A DNA stretch of 64,000 nucleotides from Cydia pomonella (Eukaryota; Arthropoda; Insecta; Lepidoptera; Tortricidae), in assembly GCF_033807575.1 (NCBI RefSeq), contig NC_084705.1:11774019-11838018 (forward strand), given 5' to 3'. Of the stretch, positions 44,371 to 55,814 are shown one piece after another; within the stretch, counting starts at the first letter, position 1; each line of letters opens with the position of its first letter. Below the pieces are notes generated by a model. That model was not told the DNA's origin. It searched no databases and was given only the letters and a program-made list of their open reading frames with translations. The position numbers and the translations under genes were made by a program.

Positions 44371-44625
44371 TTGAAACGGCGTTGGAGTGGGCATATCCTC
44401 AGGAAACCTGACATCCACCTATCCAAAGTGGCCCTGACCTGGAAGATGCCTAGCAAACGGAAACATGATCGCCCTAAATTTACTTGGCGCCGTTCGATGA
44501 AGCAAGAGCTGGGTGTATTGGGGATGGGGTGGGAGGAGGTTACCCAAACTGCCCAGGACCGGAGTCAGTAGAAGAATATGATTCGAGCCCTATCCGCTGA
44601 GCGAAATACAGGCCTGCCCCCTGGT
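44371..44625 (+). mobile_element. RTE-type LINE C-terminus, broken
   Basis: The plus strand encodes RRWSGHILRKPD, KRKHDRPKFTWRRSMKQEL and TQTAQDRSQ, then a TAG at 44569-44571 where these proteins carry Trp (TGG to TAG), then KNMIRALSAERNTG. The GH.LRK, RGRPK.TWRR-like and TAQDR..W signatures are those of RTE-clade C-termini and differ in detail from the remnant at 20809-21004. Everything upstream is missing. It lies alone, with no recognisable 3' microsatellite, so its right edge is approximate. Confidence 0.85.
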
Positions 44626-44629
44626 CACC

Positions 44630-46140
44630 CGAAGGCGCGAAGCCTCTATAAGGCGCTTTGCTAACTCCTTATAGGCGCGGTGCGCTCTAGGCCTCCACGA
44701 CCCGGTTTCAAACCCAAACGTAACAAATATGTAGTTTTGATACTTTTGATATTTAATATTGAATCCACTTGCACTTAAAAAACAAATCTAGTATATCGCC
44801 CATATTCTACTACTGAAATACTGCAGCAAAAACGCTTCTCCAATCGTAATCCAAATGTACTCTTAACGATTATGGGTTAAAAAGAAAGAGTGATAAACTT
44901 TCCTGCTCATAACAAGTTTAAAACCCATTTTAACTATGTTCCCGTTGGAAATTAATAGGTACATAGCTGATGATTGAGTATGTAGCTTAGGGTAATATTG
45001 CATTAAGTGCAAGGATTAAGGACCCTTTGTCATTAAACTTTGACGACAATTTTAACATAGAAATACTTAACATATACGAGTAAAACTAAAATGACACGTC
45101 TAATGCTACATTTTATTATTACGTAGAAAAGAAAAAAATAATTATTTTGAAGTATTTTACAAAAACGTTCATATCTCCGTTTCTAGAAAAAAGCATAAGG
45201 ACCCTTTTTTCATGGAAAGCCACAATTGGTTGTTTCGTTGTACTAAGACGATAGAAAAACATGTAATAGTTAAACTTAAATATTGCTTTGTAAAACGTAT
45301 GTGCATATTTTAACTGACCGAAGCGTTAGACTGTTTGTTTCTAAATAAAAAAAATAAAAAAAGGTGAATAATTATAGCTTATAAAAGTGTAATAGCAAGC
45401 AAAATGTAAAATGAGTAAAATTTGGAAACCACAAATAAATTGGCTCATATTATAATTTATCAATATTTATCATTCGCGGGATTGCAATTGCGTGAGGTAC
45501 ATTTTTTTAATGGAGGTACTAAATAGTACAAATTAGATAGGTACAAAAATATGGTAAGTTTTTTTTTTAGGTACACCCGCCATTGTGACTCTCACGATAA
45601 GTGTCGCATGCAAATCACAACTTGCAAGGTTAAAACTATTTAATTATCTAATGTATATTTATATTAGTAACAATACAATATATAATAAATTGTCACCGGT
45701 TTTATTAATTGGACTAGTCAGATATTATCAGCCATAATCAAAGTTTGTAATGGTCTATTCAACAATAATAATGGTATTCCATTAAGGGCCTACTAAAGCC
45801 GTGAATACCGGTTCGTAAGCCACGCCCGCTAGCTTCCTCACTCCCCGCTAGCACGCACACATGGAAGCGCTCCGCGGAGTCCGCGGCGCACGTGAAGGTG
45901 AAAGCTCCATCTAGCGTTAAAAAAGTTAACTACGATTATACGCGGTCGGTCAGAAACTTAATTCTTAGAAAATAAAAAAGATGGCGTTATTACTTCCTAC
46001 TAGAAAATAAAAAAATATATTGTTGTAAATTGTAATAAATCTGAGACTACAATATAGCCAATTTTTATTGTTGATTTTTGGAAGATGTTAATAGTACAGT
46101 TAATTGTAAGTATAACACTACCTATCTTTTTAAATTCGAT
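44630..46140. other. Unassigned, small GC-rich patch at 45820-45905
   Basis: The patch at 45820-45905 includes CTCCGCGGAG and many CpG. No frame is recognisable. The remainder is AT-rich. Confidence 0.3.
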
Positions 46141-46141
46141 G

Positions 46142-46179
46142 TGATAACTTACAATGTAATCTTACATTGTTAGTTATCA
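46142..46179. other. Hairpin with 18-bp stem
   Basis: TGATAACTTACAATGTAA pairs with TTACATTGTTAGTTATCA across a two-base loop, with one mismatch. The two-base loop is shorter than usual for a microRNA precursor, so a palindromic element is more likely. Confidence 0.6.
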
Positions 46180-46504
46180 TATTTTATTTAGTAATATATT
46201 GTTGAGGCAGGAAATACAGGGTGCCGTTTTCCGACGACCAATTTTACGGATGATAGTGAATCACAGTTGTCAGTGGTAACTACCTACATATAAAAAAGAA
46301 AAAAGTAAGTAATATGGTAACAACGAAAACTACCAAAAAAAGTGAAGTAAGTATTTTTATTACGCTGAAATATGTAATAGTCTATCTTTTATACGTTATA
46401 TAAGTAGTAGTATTTAACTATTTATATATTTTTAATATTATTTGACTTCACGTTTAATTTTTTCCTTATTATTTGTTATTATTTTTTCCTGCACCAACAT
46501 ACAC

Positions 46505-46622
46505 AAATGTCTCTGTTTGACCCAATGGTTGACTGGTAGAGAATGCCTTTTGGCATTAAGTTCGCCATTTGTACATTTTTCTTTATGTGTGCAATAAAGT
46601 TTAAATAAATAAATAAATAAAT
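46505..46622 (+). mobile_element. LINE 3' end with AAAT tail
   Basis: ATGGTTGACTGGTAGAGAAT, GCCTTTTGGCATTAAGTTCG and GTGTGCAATAAAGTTTAAAT lead into (AAAT)n, finishing near 46622. Order and wording parallel the tails at 41516 and 57348. Coding sequence is absent. Confidence 0.75.
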
Positions 46623-46629
46623 AATATTC

Positions 46630-49100
46630 AACTAATAACTTTTAAACAATTACTCAAACAATCAGGGTGATTCTTAAATTGTGTCCAGAAAAATATTTTT
46701 TCATAAAAGATTTTTATTTTTCACATATTGTTACGTATAAAAAGCATTTTTTGATGCATATGGTCAAGCTTAATACCCTCAGGAAAGGTAAATAAAATGA
46801 GTACATAATCACGGTTGTCACAAAGTGTCCCTCAGTCGTGACGTTTCGGCATTTTGGCGGCCAACTCCACTATTTTGAATTATACAATATTTTTAATATA
46901 GCCTAAGTTACTCCCATGACTACGACACATCGAATGACAGCTCATACGTTGAAATTCGTCATACTAGCGCTGTAGAGCGTGACAAAGAATCGGATACACA
47001 TCATACATCCACATACACGCGGAAACCAATTTTCTGCTTTGAGCAGTTGGGCAATAATAACAAATGAACGTAGCTAATAAAATCCATTTCTAAAGAGTGA
47101 ATATGCCTCTAAATTAATCAAACGAATTGAGAATGTCACGACCACGTGTCTATATGACACGAACGTGGATTCAATAGTCCGTGGCGGGGACAGAATTTTG
47201 AGGCCACTGTCGTGACAATTTGAAACATGTTCGGTATTACCTAAAAATTACCTTTGACTTTGCAAATATTAAATAATTAGCTCAATCTCGAATGTATTAG
47301 GTATATCTTATGTTACAAACAATAACGTGAAATGAGTACTGACTTTTAAAACTCAAACACGGCGGTGACGCGTTAAGGTCGACCTTTTTTTTAATTAACA
47401 CAAATAAAAAAAATTCGGTAACACTTCTCCCTTCAGCCATTTGCAAATCTGACAACAACACAGTATTGCTGTTCTAAAAAAAAGCGTTAAAACGGCTGCC
47501 AGACGTAAAGGTAACTTTCTACCGAGTACTGCATGTTTATATTACCACGCGCGCCGGTGACACGAAAACTGATCACAAGATGTATGTTATTAAAATTGTT
47601 ATAAAGTCGTTATATATCCATACAATTTTTAAACCGTATTGTGGAATAGGTGTAAATGTTAACATTTGATATAAAATTCTCCCAAAAACACTTTCAAAGA
47701 AAAATAAAATATCATAAAATCCGAGGAAGTCACACTACACGTTCCGTGACATTTAGAACTTCTTAATATGTTTCTAATAAATGCTCTTAGGATATTAGGT
47801 TGACATAAAACTAGAGGTAAATTACTAAGTATATTGATATTTAGTTTACTTATTTTCTTAAAAATATATGCTATTCTTACAGGTAACACAATTGTTATTT
47901 TGACTGTTTTTAATTTAAGTTAATTTGTATTGTATTTTCGATTGTTTGTGATGTAATTATGGGTCTTTCACCTGAAATAAACGATTTCATAATATCGTTC
48001 CCCTGGCTTTGGTTCACTGTGATTTTCATTCCCGTGTGTTTTGATATAAAATGTATTCTTCATGGGCATGTACAATGTTAAATCATATGTCAAGTAAATG
48101 ATTATTTACTTTCATGGATTAAGTAAAAATTATCGTAATCATAACAGTTGATCAAAGACATACTTATTTCTTTTCCCCTGGTTCTCATTCCATGCCTTTG
48201 GACTGGGGTTTCAACTAAAATCAACGTGTGTTACTTCGTTCTATAGATCTTAAAAATAACATTAAGTTGCTAAGGGTGTTCTATGATTCAGTGTATTATT
48301 TTGGAACGAATTGTTCCGAAATTCATTGTCATTATGTCATTCCTTGTCATTCCCTTATCGGTTTTTTTCATTCCCTCGTCGCTTTTACATTCTTTTTATC
48401 GATTTTATTATTCCCCTGATAGGTAATAAATTGACCAAAATGTATGCCTATTCGATTGATGGGCTTATATTGAAATTATATTTAATAATCTGATTTCAAA
48501 GAACGACCCTTCAATGCCCGCCATAAGCTAATTGGTTGGCTAATGGTTTCAAGAGCATGGACAAATAAAGTATAGACTAACATTATCAACACAGAATCGC
48601 GTTCCTCTAAAATGAAAAGTTTGATCGGGATATCCATAATTGCACAACGCGCTCTATTAGGAACTACTTTAATTATCAGACAGACAAGAGGTTGAAGCAC
48701 CGAACCAAGTGTAATGAACTGATACTGCTGTTAAATGGCTATAGCAGTTGCCTAAACTTACAGGAAAGCAATTTTGTAAAGACATTGTTAGTAAGCGATT
48801 TTGCTAAGTATAAAACTTTAATCGTCTTTGTCAAGACTAAGATATATTATTAAGGTATAAAAGTAGAGCGGTATAATTTTAAAATCTGAAAAAAAAAGAA
48901 ATTAAAAACAGTTTAAGTTCTAAGATGTACATTATCAAAAACCATCCTGTATATGTTAACATTATAGTATTTTTCAAACTCGATGGGTAGGGCGACAGGT
49001 GTTATCTCTATATAATTTTTAACCTGAAAAAGGCCAAATCTAGCAAAATCGTATTGAAACGACAGCTGTCAGCGTACCCATATAAAAAAAAATAGATAGC
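46630..49100. other. Unassigned, with one LINE-tail-like piece
   Basis: The sequence around 47925-47990 (GTAATTATGGGTC, then CCTGAAATAAACG) resembles a retroelement end and recurs in part at 58855-58900. A CCACGTGTC/GACACG imperfect palindrome lies at 47140-47168. Nothing else is assignable. Confidence 0.35.
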
Positions 49101-49106
49101 ACCACA

Positions 49107-49330
49107 CACGAGCTGAAGAGTTACATGCGCGTTGCCGACCCTAAACTCCCCCCCCCCCTCGTTGAGCTCTGGCAACCTTACTCACCGGCAGGAACACAAT
49201 ACTTCCCCAGTTGGGCTCTGCTCTAGATCTGGAATGACATCCACTAACTGTGCCCTACCACACAAAGCGAGATGAAATTCACAATGCCCATACCTCTCTT
49301 ATCACAATGCCCATCTCTCTCTTTGAACGG
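49107..49330 (-). mobile_element. LINE-derived 3' piece (copy 1)
   Basis: The plus strand reads GAGTTACATGCGCGTTGCCG, ACCCTAAACT, a C run (10 C), TCGTTGAGCTCTGGCAACC, then TTCCCCAGTTGGGCTCTGCT. On the minus strand GGTCGGCAACGCGCATGTAA corresponds to the end of the reverse-transcriptase frame seen at 11053-11240. The same order, with an internal deletion, occurs at 61373-61625. The region is non-coding debris. Confidence 0.62.
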
Positions 49331-49479
49331 CAATTTTAAGAAAGGGACGATTCGGTACGTTTTTCTTATTGCTCCTTGTCAAGTAAAATCAAACTGAAAA
49401 GCATACTTACTTTACTCTTTGCTGAAAAGTCATATTAGTCATTGACGTTTTGACAGTATCCTGTTAAATAAATTATGTG

Positions 49480-49560
49480 AATTGTTCTTAAGGCATGCGG
49501 ATTACAAATCAGAGGTCGCTGGTTCAAACCCCGGCCCGTGCAAACGAGTTTTTTTTTCTA
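49480..49560 (+). mobile_element. SINE head fragment
   Basis: GCGGATTACAAATCAGAGG precedes a perfect B box (GGTTCAAACCCC) and GCCCGTGCAAACGAG then a T run. The A box side is degraded and the body is absent. Confidence 0.6.
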
Positions 49561-49569
49561 ATAAACGTG

Positions 49570-51210
49570 TTGAATTTTTTAGTTTTTTTTTTATATAATA
49601 AGTATATTTGTTTTACATAAAGATTACCTAGGCTATACAAAAATTGGTATGAATAAAATAAAATTATTCGTGTCATTAAAATATGCTTTTAATACACATA
49701 TTTAAAAGAATAACTTGATTTCTGTATAAGACAGACAAGATTTACTTTTACAATAAAATAGAAAATAAGCAATATAGATATTATATAGGAACAAAAAAAT
49801 AAAACAAAAAGTTACGATTAGATTCGATGGGTCTATAGATGACTCGCATTTTTTCTTTGGTGTCTACACGACCACACAGCTACCGATACATTACAGAAGC
49901 TGTCGAAATTTCCTTACCCGTTGTAATTGTTCAAAGAGTATTAGACTTTGACGTAGCTAAGCAAACACGCACACATGCGTAACGTATAAACCTGTAAAGA
50001 TAGCTCCATTCGTAGTAGACCTCGGATTCCGTTACTAGTTAATAGAGCTACGACTCAACGTTTATTGGATATGTCGATTTTACGTAATTTGGAGCGCTGC
50101 GCGATTTGACATAGGTCTTACCTCTTTGAGGCACCACGGCCATCTAACATTACTGGCATAAAGGACGCATTTATGACTTTGACGCATGACAGAAAGAGAA
50201 GCCGAACTGCGTAAAATGGGCGTTTTCTGTTGAATTCATAAAATCAAAATCGAGAATAAATCCGTTTGTATAAGATAATAAGTTAATATTTAGTTGAATG
50301 ATGTTTAAGACGAGATGAAAACCTTTACTTTAAAGTGGATTATGCTGGATGAAGATGTGTTTTCTAGTTGCACTGAGGTAAACACTAAAAATGTAGATGT
50401 AACTTTGGATTTATATTCTATCGAGAAAATTTTAAGCCTTTTTGTTTCGACTAGTATCATACCTCTTATCATATAGTCAAGATACATATATCCGAAAATC
50501 ACGTCTGTTTGTTTCCGGGGCTAGCCACTGCCACGCTTCAAAGATCCCGTTATTTTTCGATGCAGGGCCTTAAATAAATATTAAATTATATTATCAAGCT
50601 TTACTAACTATTAACTAAGCTTTACAAGCGTAACTCTAATATTTACAGATAAATGCCAGTAACTAATTTACTAAATGACTAAACTTTTTTAAAACACCCC
50701 GTTCAAAATTTAAATTTGTTGCCATTCAAATAACTATATTTACCCGACTGGCGTCAGAAGGAGAGTATTTAAAAAAAATAGGACGACCTCGTGAAATTAA
50801 GACTAGCTAAGTATTTAGGTAGTCCTTAAGTAACCTAAGATAAGGCTGCAGTCGAAGAACTATTAAAGATAAGTTTAACTTGATGATTTTTCCGTCGTCT
50901 CTCTGCTCTGTTTACTAGATTATTCTCTGATTAGATTCCTCTAAATTTAAATTATGCGAAAATCGCAAGGACATACATTTTTGTATGAAAACTTGCAATT
51001 TAATATGCATTTTTTTATTAAATCGTAGAATGAATTCAAACTCAGTCTAACGACAAAAAAAAGCTTTCAGCTTACCCTTCGCAGCCTCCTCAATTTCTGC
51101 CTAAAATAAGAAAGTTTTGTACGGATCACTAAAAATTGACAATTTGAGCCTGATGAATCGATTAGTTTACTCAATGTGTTTAATGTAAGTAAGTAATTAT
51201 AACCCCTTAA
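49570..51210. other. Unassigned AT-rich region
   Basis: No supported gene, RNA or repeat. Confidence 0.3.
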
Positions 51211-51218
51211 TTATTAGA

Positions 51219-51507
51219 AGTTTTCAGAAAATTACAATTACAAAAAATAGTGTATATATATTAGCGTGAGTTGTTAATAAAAGTTAATCGCTGTCAGTTT
51301 TGTAACGACAATCAAGCATAAAATCTTTAAGGAAATAACCTTTTTGCCTTTTTTTACATTGTAATGTCTTCATTACGCAAACGCAACGCAAACGCAAAAA
51401 CCAAGTTTTTATTGAAATTTAATACTTAATTATCGTTACAAAACGGACAGCAACTCACACTTTTCTTAACAACTCACACTAATTGGGTACACTATTTTCT
51501 GAAAACT
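51219..51507. mobile_element. Foldback element, 289 bp
   Basis: The left arm (AGTTTTCAGAAAAT, GTGAGTTGTTAATAAAAG, CAGTTTTGTAACGA) and the right arm (its reverse complement with short gaps) pair over roughly 90 bases each. The centre contains ACGCAAACGCAACGCAAACG, a short direct repeat. There is no coding content. It is MITE-like. Confidence 0.75.
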
Positions 51508-51509
51508 CC

Positions 51510-52780
51510 CATTAACGACAATTATTGGCCTAATTAAATGTAGAATAAACAGACTAGGTATATAATTCGTTGTGCTCATAAATACAATGAAGCCAGTTAG
51601 TGCCAATTACAAATCAGATATGGTGGTACCTATAGTTGTCTGTTCATACCAACGCATCAAAATGAGCAGAATTATCAAATATTATTAAAATAGTTTCGCG
51701 AGTATCTACTGTCACTCCATCAAATCATATTTTGTCACTTAACAACTCTCTGCTAATACATATATTACAATACAATAACTACGTTTTATCACACGATCTG
51801 ATGAAACTCAACTGACACTCTCAGTTAAATTATCGTTTTTTATCAAAACCTAAAAAGTATAAGTAAAAATATTGAATGGATATGAACAGAATTTTATTTC
51901 GAGATGAGATGGGGCGGGCGCTTTCGCGCTATATTCCCAAGTTTTTTATGAGACCACAGGTGCCCTTTATTGGGCATTGTGTTCCTTTTAATACTCCCTA
52001 ATACCATTGATATTGCATATTATTTGATCTGTATGTGAGTAGACCCTTGCAGAAATGAACCTACCTATTTATCTCGCTGCTGGGAAACTTCAAGTAATTC
52101 TGTGTAGTTTAACTGACAATCTAACCATTGCATAGTACTCATCTTCTCATTTTCAGTCGATCAGAATACTATTTTTTTTTTCAAAATATGCAAGTTTTCT
52201 GTACAAGTCCTTAAACATATACAAACTACTTCAGGAGCATTGCTCTTGCAGCGTACTGCGAGGTGGCAACAACGGGAACGGGAGATACGTGGAAATGTGG
52301 TAATGACCAATTTTTAAAGAGTTGCAGGGTAGGGTGCCTCATGCCTGTTAGCGCGCCCGACCTTGCTCACCAACTTTGCTTGCATACCTCTTGTCAGGGT
52401 ATACGAATATTAAACCAAGTCAACCAAGCACATTGTGCAATAAGAGGGTACCCTTTGGTATGTTACTGTAAAATTTTGGCTGTGCAATACATAAACTTAT
52501 GAACGTAGGGACACTGCGAAAACATACCAGAGGGAATTGGAACTTGATGCGTGGCGAAGGAATTTTAATACGTACCTTACTAATTATCTGCTAAAGGATA
52601 ACGTTAATTTCCATTTGATTTCAGTTGTATATTAATTAAATAAAAATTAAACTAAGAGTTATTGCAAAAAGTCTTCGCTTCTTATTAAAAAGACGTACAA
52701 AGCGCTGCGAAGGTACTCCGTTATGCTTGTAATGTACATGATACTTAATTACTAATAGCCCTCGTTTAGTCTATTTTGAC
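51510..52780. other. Unassigned region
   Basis: A 79-codon plus-strand frame (52263-52502) crosses a GC-richer patch but shows no known domain. No repeat is recognised. Confidence 0.3.
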
Positions 52781-52784
52781 AGAA

Positions 52785-52842
52785 TGGTAACTACGGAACC
52801 CTACACCGAGCATGGCCCGACATGATCTTGGCCGATTTTTTT
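52785..52842 (+). mobile_element. 3' end fragment of tandem-unit element family
   Basis: GGTAACTACGGAACCC, TGGCCCGACATG, CTTGGCCGA and a T run match the fragment at 4993 more closely than the long copies do. The two form a subgroup of the family. Confidence 0.62.
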
Positions 52843-52861
52843 AATCAAGCGAACTTTAAAC

Positions 52862-52933
52862 TTAAGACTGAGTCGATCGTCCAGTGGCGGCCTCATTAGG
52901 GGGATTCTGTTTTCCAATAAACCAATTCTATTA
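52862..52933 (+). repeat. Terminal-repeat-like fragment with poly(A) signal (copy 2)
   Basis: AAGACTGAGTCGATCGTCC, CCTCATTAGGGGGATTCTG and CCAATAAACCAATTC match the copy at 53404-53473 in the opposite orientation. AATAAA lies near the end. Confidence 0.65.
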
Positions 52934-52947
52934 TGTGTAATTCAATA

Positions 52948-53230
52948 CACTGAGAAAAAAACAATTGAAATTGCATTAACGTTTAAAAAATGTTTTAAAC
53001 AGTTACATATGAGCCTATCGAACAAAACACTAAATTTTTCTGTTCCGAAAAGACAGTAAATTTCACTGTTTTGTGTAGCTAAAATGTAGTGAGTTTTTTC
53101 AATACTTAGAAATGTTCAAACAGACTGTTTTGTATTTTACTGTTTAAGTATTTGTTGATATTGTATAAAGTTTGTTAATCTTAATGAAAATCACATTAAT
53201 GTTTACTCGATAGATCTTTTTTTTTCAGTG
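52948..53230. mobile_element. TA-flanked MITE, 283 bp
   Basis: The left end is CACTGAGAAAAAAA and the right end is TTTTTTTTTCAGTG, each flanked outside by TA (52946-52947 and 53231-53232). TA duplication with short inverted ends fits a Tc1/mariner-type MITE. The interior is AT-rich with no frame. Confidence 0.75.
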
Positions 53231-53403
53231 TATATTAATGTTGTTGTTCTATTAATTCCCAAATTTTGGATCTATGTAATATAGTTTTATATTAAGTTAT
53301 TACTGAACACCACTTGCGGTTTAGGTGATAAACGAATAAATAAGCAATATAAATTATACAACAAGGATCAGTACGACTACAACATTAATATTCTGGATTA
53401 TAC

Positions 53404-53473
53404 AGAAATGGATTGGTTTATTAGAAACATTCCCCCTAATGAGGGCGCCACTGGACGGTCGACTCTGTCTATA
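53404..53473 (-). repeat. Terminal-repeat-like fragment with poly(A) signal (copy 3)
   Basis: On the minus strand ACAGAGTCGACCGTCCAGTG, GCGCCCTCATTAGGGG and TTTCTAATAAACCAATCC match the copies at 3818 and 52862. Together with copy 2 it faces inward around the TA-flanked MITE. Confidence 0.68.
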
Positions 53474-53479
53474 AGGTTT

Positions 53480-54195
53480 TGCTTGAAGAATGCCCTTGCA
53501 TACATAAATTAAATTCCGTTGCGAGTTCTTTCATGGCATTAGTTCTTGATTAAAAAGTGAAACAATTTAATATAAAATCTACAACTTTGCGTTAGCCCCA
53601 TCTTAAGGCCTATAAGCTCACGGTTAAACTGGTTCTAAGTGATATTGTATCAATGGCCTTTTATTTTCATGTCACAAAAGAGTCGACCATACAATTTTTG
53701 CAAGTAATTCGGCCCCGAGCCATTCGGAGCATTTCACTGGCTACTCCCGCTGGAATAAAACATTCAGCCCTGGAGCTAAAGTATGTGGAAGTTTTCGGAA
53801 CGTTCCATATTCGTAAATTGTTTTATTATTTTCTCGTCTACCTACAATTTATTATAACTTTTGCAACTAACAAGCTATTCGAAGAACTGTGTTTGCTTTC
53901 CATGAACGGTATGAATCATAATGTGCATAATGCTCGTATTATAAATGAAGTAGGTATACATATTTAGTGTACCTACTGTACCTTTAAGAGTAATTACTCA
54001 AAATTACTATATTTACAGGTGTACATTTTTGTACTAAACAGCAATAAAGCTAGCAAAAAAAATCCTTAGGTTTTTGCCTTACATGAAGAAAGGCAGATTT
54101 GTCTAAAATGCGGGTTGTTAAAGGGTATTTCTCCTAATCATCAGTATTATTAACTGTTATCTGAATTTGGGTAAGGTGTATTTGTTAACGAAGTC
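53480..54195. other. Unassigned, includes a 104-codon frame
   Basis: The plus-strand frame 53653-53967 has no recognisable domain and an AT-rich second half. I do not support it as a gene. Confidence 0.3.
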
Positions 54196-54203
54196 TCTTC
54201 CAG

Positions 54204-54330
54204 CATACGAGGCGGGGCGAGGGTCGGCGTCGGGTACCCGGGCTCGTCGGTCACGTCCCGGAGTGCGGAGCGATGTACCGCCACCGCCACTCCGCAAAAA
54301 GAACCCGCCACGCCGGATTTGAATAATACA
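54204..54330. other. GC-rich exon-like patch
   Basis: Base composition is strongly GC-rich against AT-rich surroundings. All three plus-strand frames are open for 40 or more codons, and a minus-strand frame (54441-54157) is open too. A possible splice acceptor (CTCTTCCAG) ends at 54203. One plus-strand frame reads RSDVPPPPLRKKNPPRRI before a stop. I recognise no family, so it could equally be a host exon, a CpG-rich regulatory patch or a transposon piece. Confidence 0.2.
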
Positions 54331-54449
54331 ATATGTTAAAAAACCCTGCACTTGTAACGGAGAAGGATTCTGGGTTTCTAATTCGCAAATGTGCCGTTTG
54401 CGATTCAGTTTCAGAAAACACTCCTCTCTTAAATCGAGCATTCCATATT

Positions 54450-55680
54450 CCGAGATAAGTAACCTTTTATTTTATAGTGAAACGTGTTTTTACTAAGGTT
54501 TAACATTTTAACCTGTTGATGGTTAGCTATAACTTTTTCGCATGGGAACCTTAGTTATAAAGGTAAAAATATAGGCAATTTTGTGCACAAAACGTGAAGT
54601 CAAGTTAGATTAAGAGCTTGCAAGGGCTTACCTGCTCCCAACCGTGATCAACGGAATTTGTGTGAAAAATGTAGGGTAACAAAATGTTTGATAATTTTTA
54701 ACAGTTTGAGTGCCTGCGATGGATCATAATAAAAGCAAACTTCAAGCAATAATATACAATAAAAACTTGTGTTTAATGAGTTATTAATTTATTCCTGAAG
54801 ATTATGCCTTCAAAATTATGCCTTCAGCAAGTTAGCAGGGACAAATAAATATCTACAAGAAACATTTGTGAAAGCATCATTAAACTATTCTCAATTAATC
54901 ACAAATTGTTTACAGTTATAAATCAAACAAGATTACATAAAAGTTTGGTGGCATTAACCGTGACACCACACTGTAAAGTAGAAAACATAGATACTGTAAG
55001 CATGTCGTGTAAAGTGCCAACTGTCCTGGAGGCGTATTTTAATTGTAATACTAATAACTAACAGGTGATGATTCATTTATTTTTTTTAAATTATATCTTT
55101 AGTCCAGTGGGACTATTTCCACAGTATCAAGGTATTAGGAGTTTTCAATACGATTAAAATTGTACGGTTAGCACGAGACAATATACGGTGATTTAGTTAG
55201 CTCTTGTAAAGCGATAGATGGATTTTAAATATGGTGGTTAAACGTGTTTCAAGATTAATTATCCATTCACTGTACACTACCACATCAGTTTACTGTATAA
55301 TAAGCTATCGATATTACCTGCACTTTAAACTATAACTATTAATGAGCAAAAACAAAGGGATTAATCATGAGGCTAACTATCAAAATGGCGCTCGAACCGG
55401 AAGTCCAACAGGTTATGAATATAATCTAGATTTGTTATGGATTAGTTTCTGTTTGACACTGAGAGATCATTTCCGTAACAAATACAGATCAAATTGTTAT
55501 TATATACAGTCAGAATACGCGTCCTTGTCATCAGTCATCACAAAGTCAGTGGTATGTCAAACTCTGTGACTTCACTAAAATTCGAGTAGGTATATTTATA
55601 TGATAGGCTTTATTTTTTGGAACTATATTCCATATATATTTCGGTCCAATAGACATATATATATTATGCCCTAAAGTTGA
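54450..55680. other. Unassigned AT-rich region
   Basis: No supported gene or repeat. A 75-codon frame at 55342-55569 has no known motif. Confidence 0.3.
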
Positions 55681-55761
55681 GCGTATCCCAGCTTCTGTAG
55701 CTGCAAAGCGCTACGTAGAGTACCTTATCTCTGCATTCACCTACGAAGGACGGACACGCGG

Positions 55762-55807
55762 TTCTTGCCTTAGCGCTACGGACTACGGCGTAGCACTACG
55801 GCAAGAA
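55762..55807. repeat. GCTACG-rich hairpin, 19-bp arms
   Basis: TTCTTGCCTTAGCGCTACG pairs with CGTAGCACTACGGCAAGAA at 17 of 19 positions around an eight-base loop. The surroundings contain further CTACG words. It is probably a short palindromic element. Confidence 0.65.
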
Positions 55808-55814
55808 TTGCGCA

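Noticed and set aside
53653..53967. 104-codon plus-strand frame
   Set aside because: Not recognised, with an AT-rich hydrophobic second half and no supporting signals.
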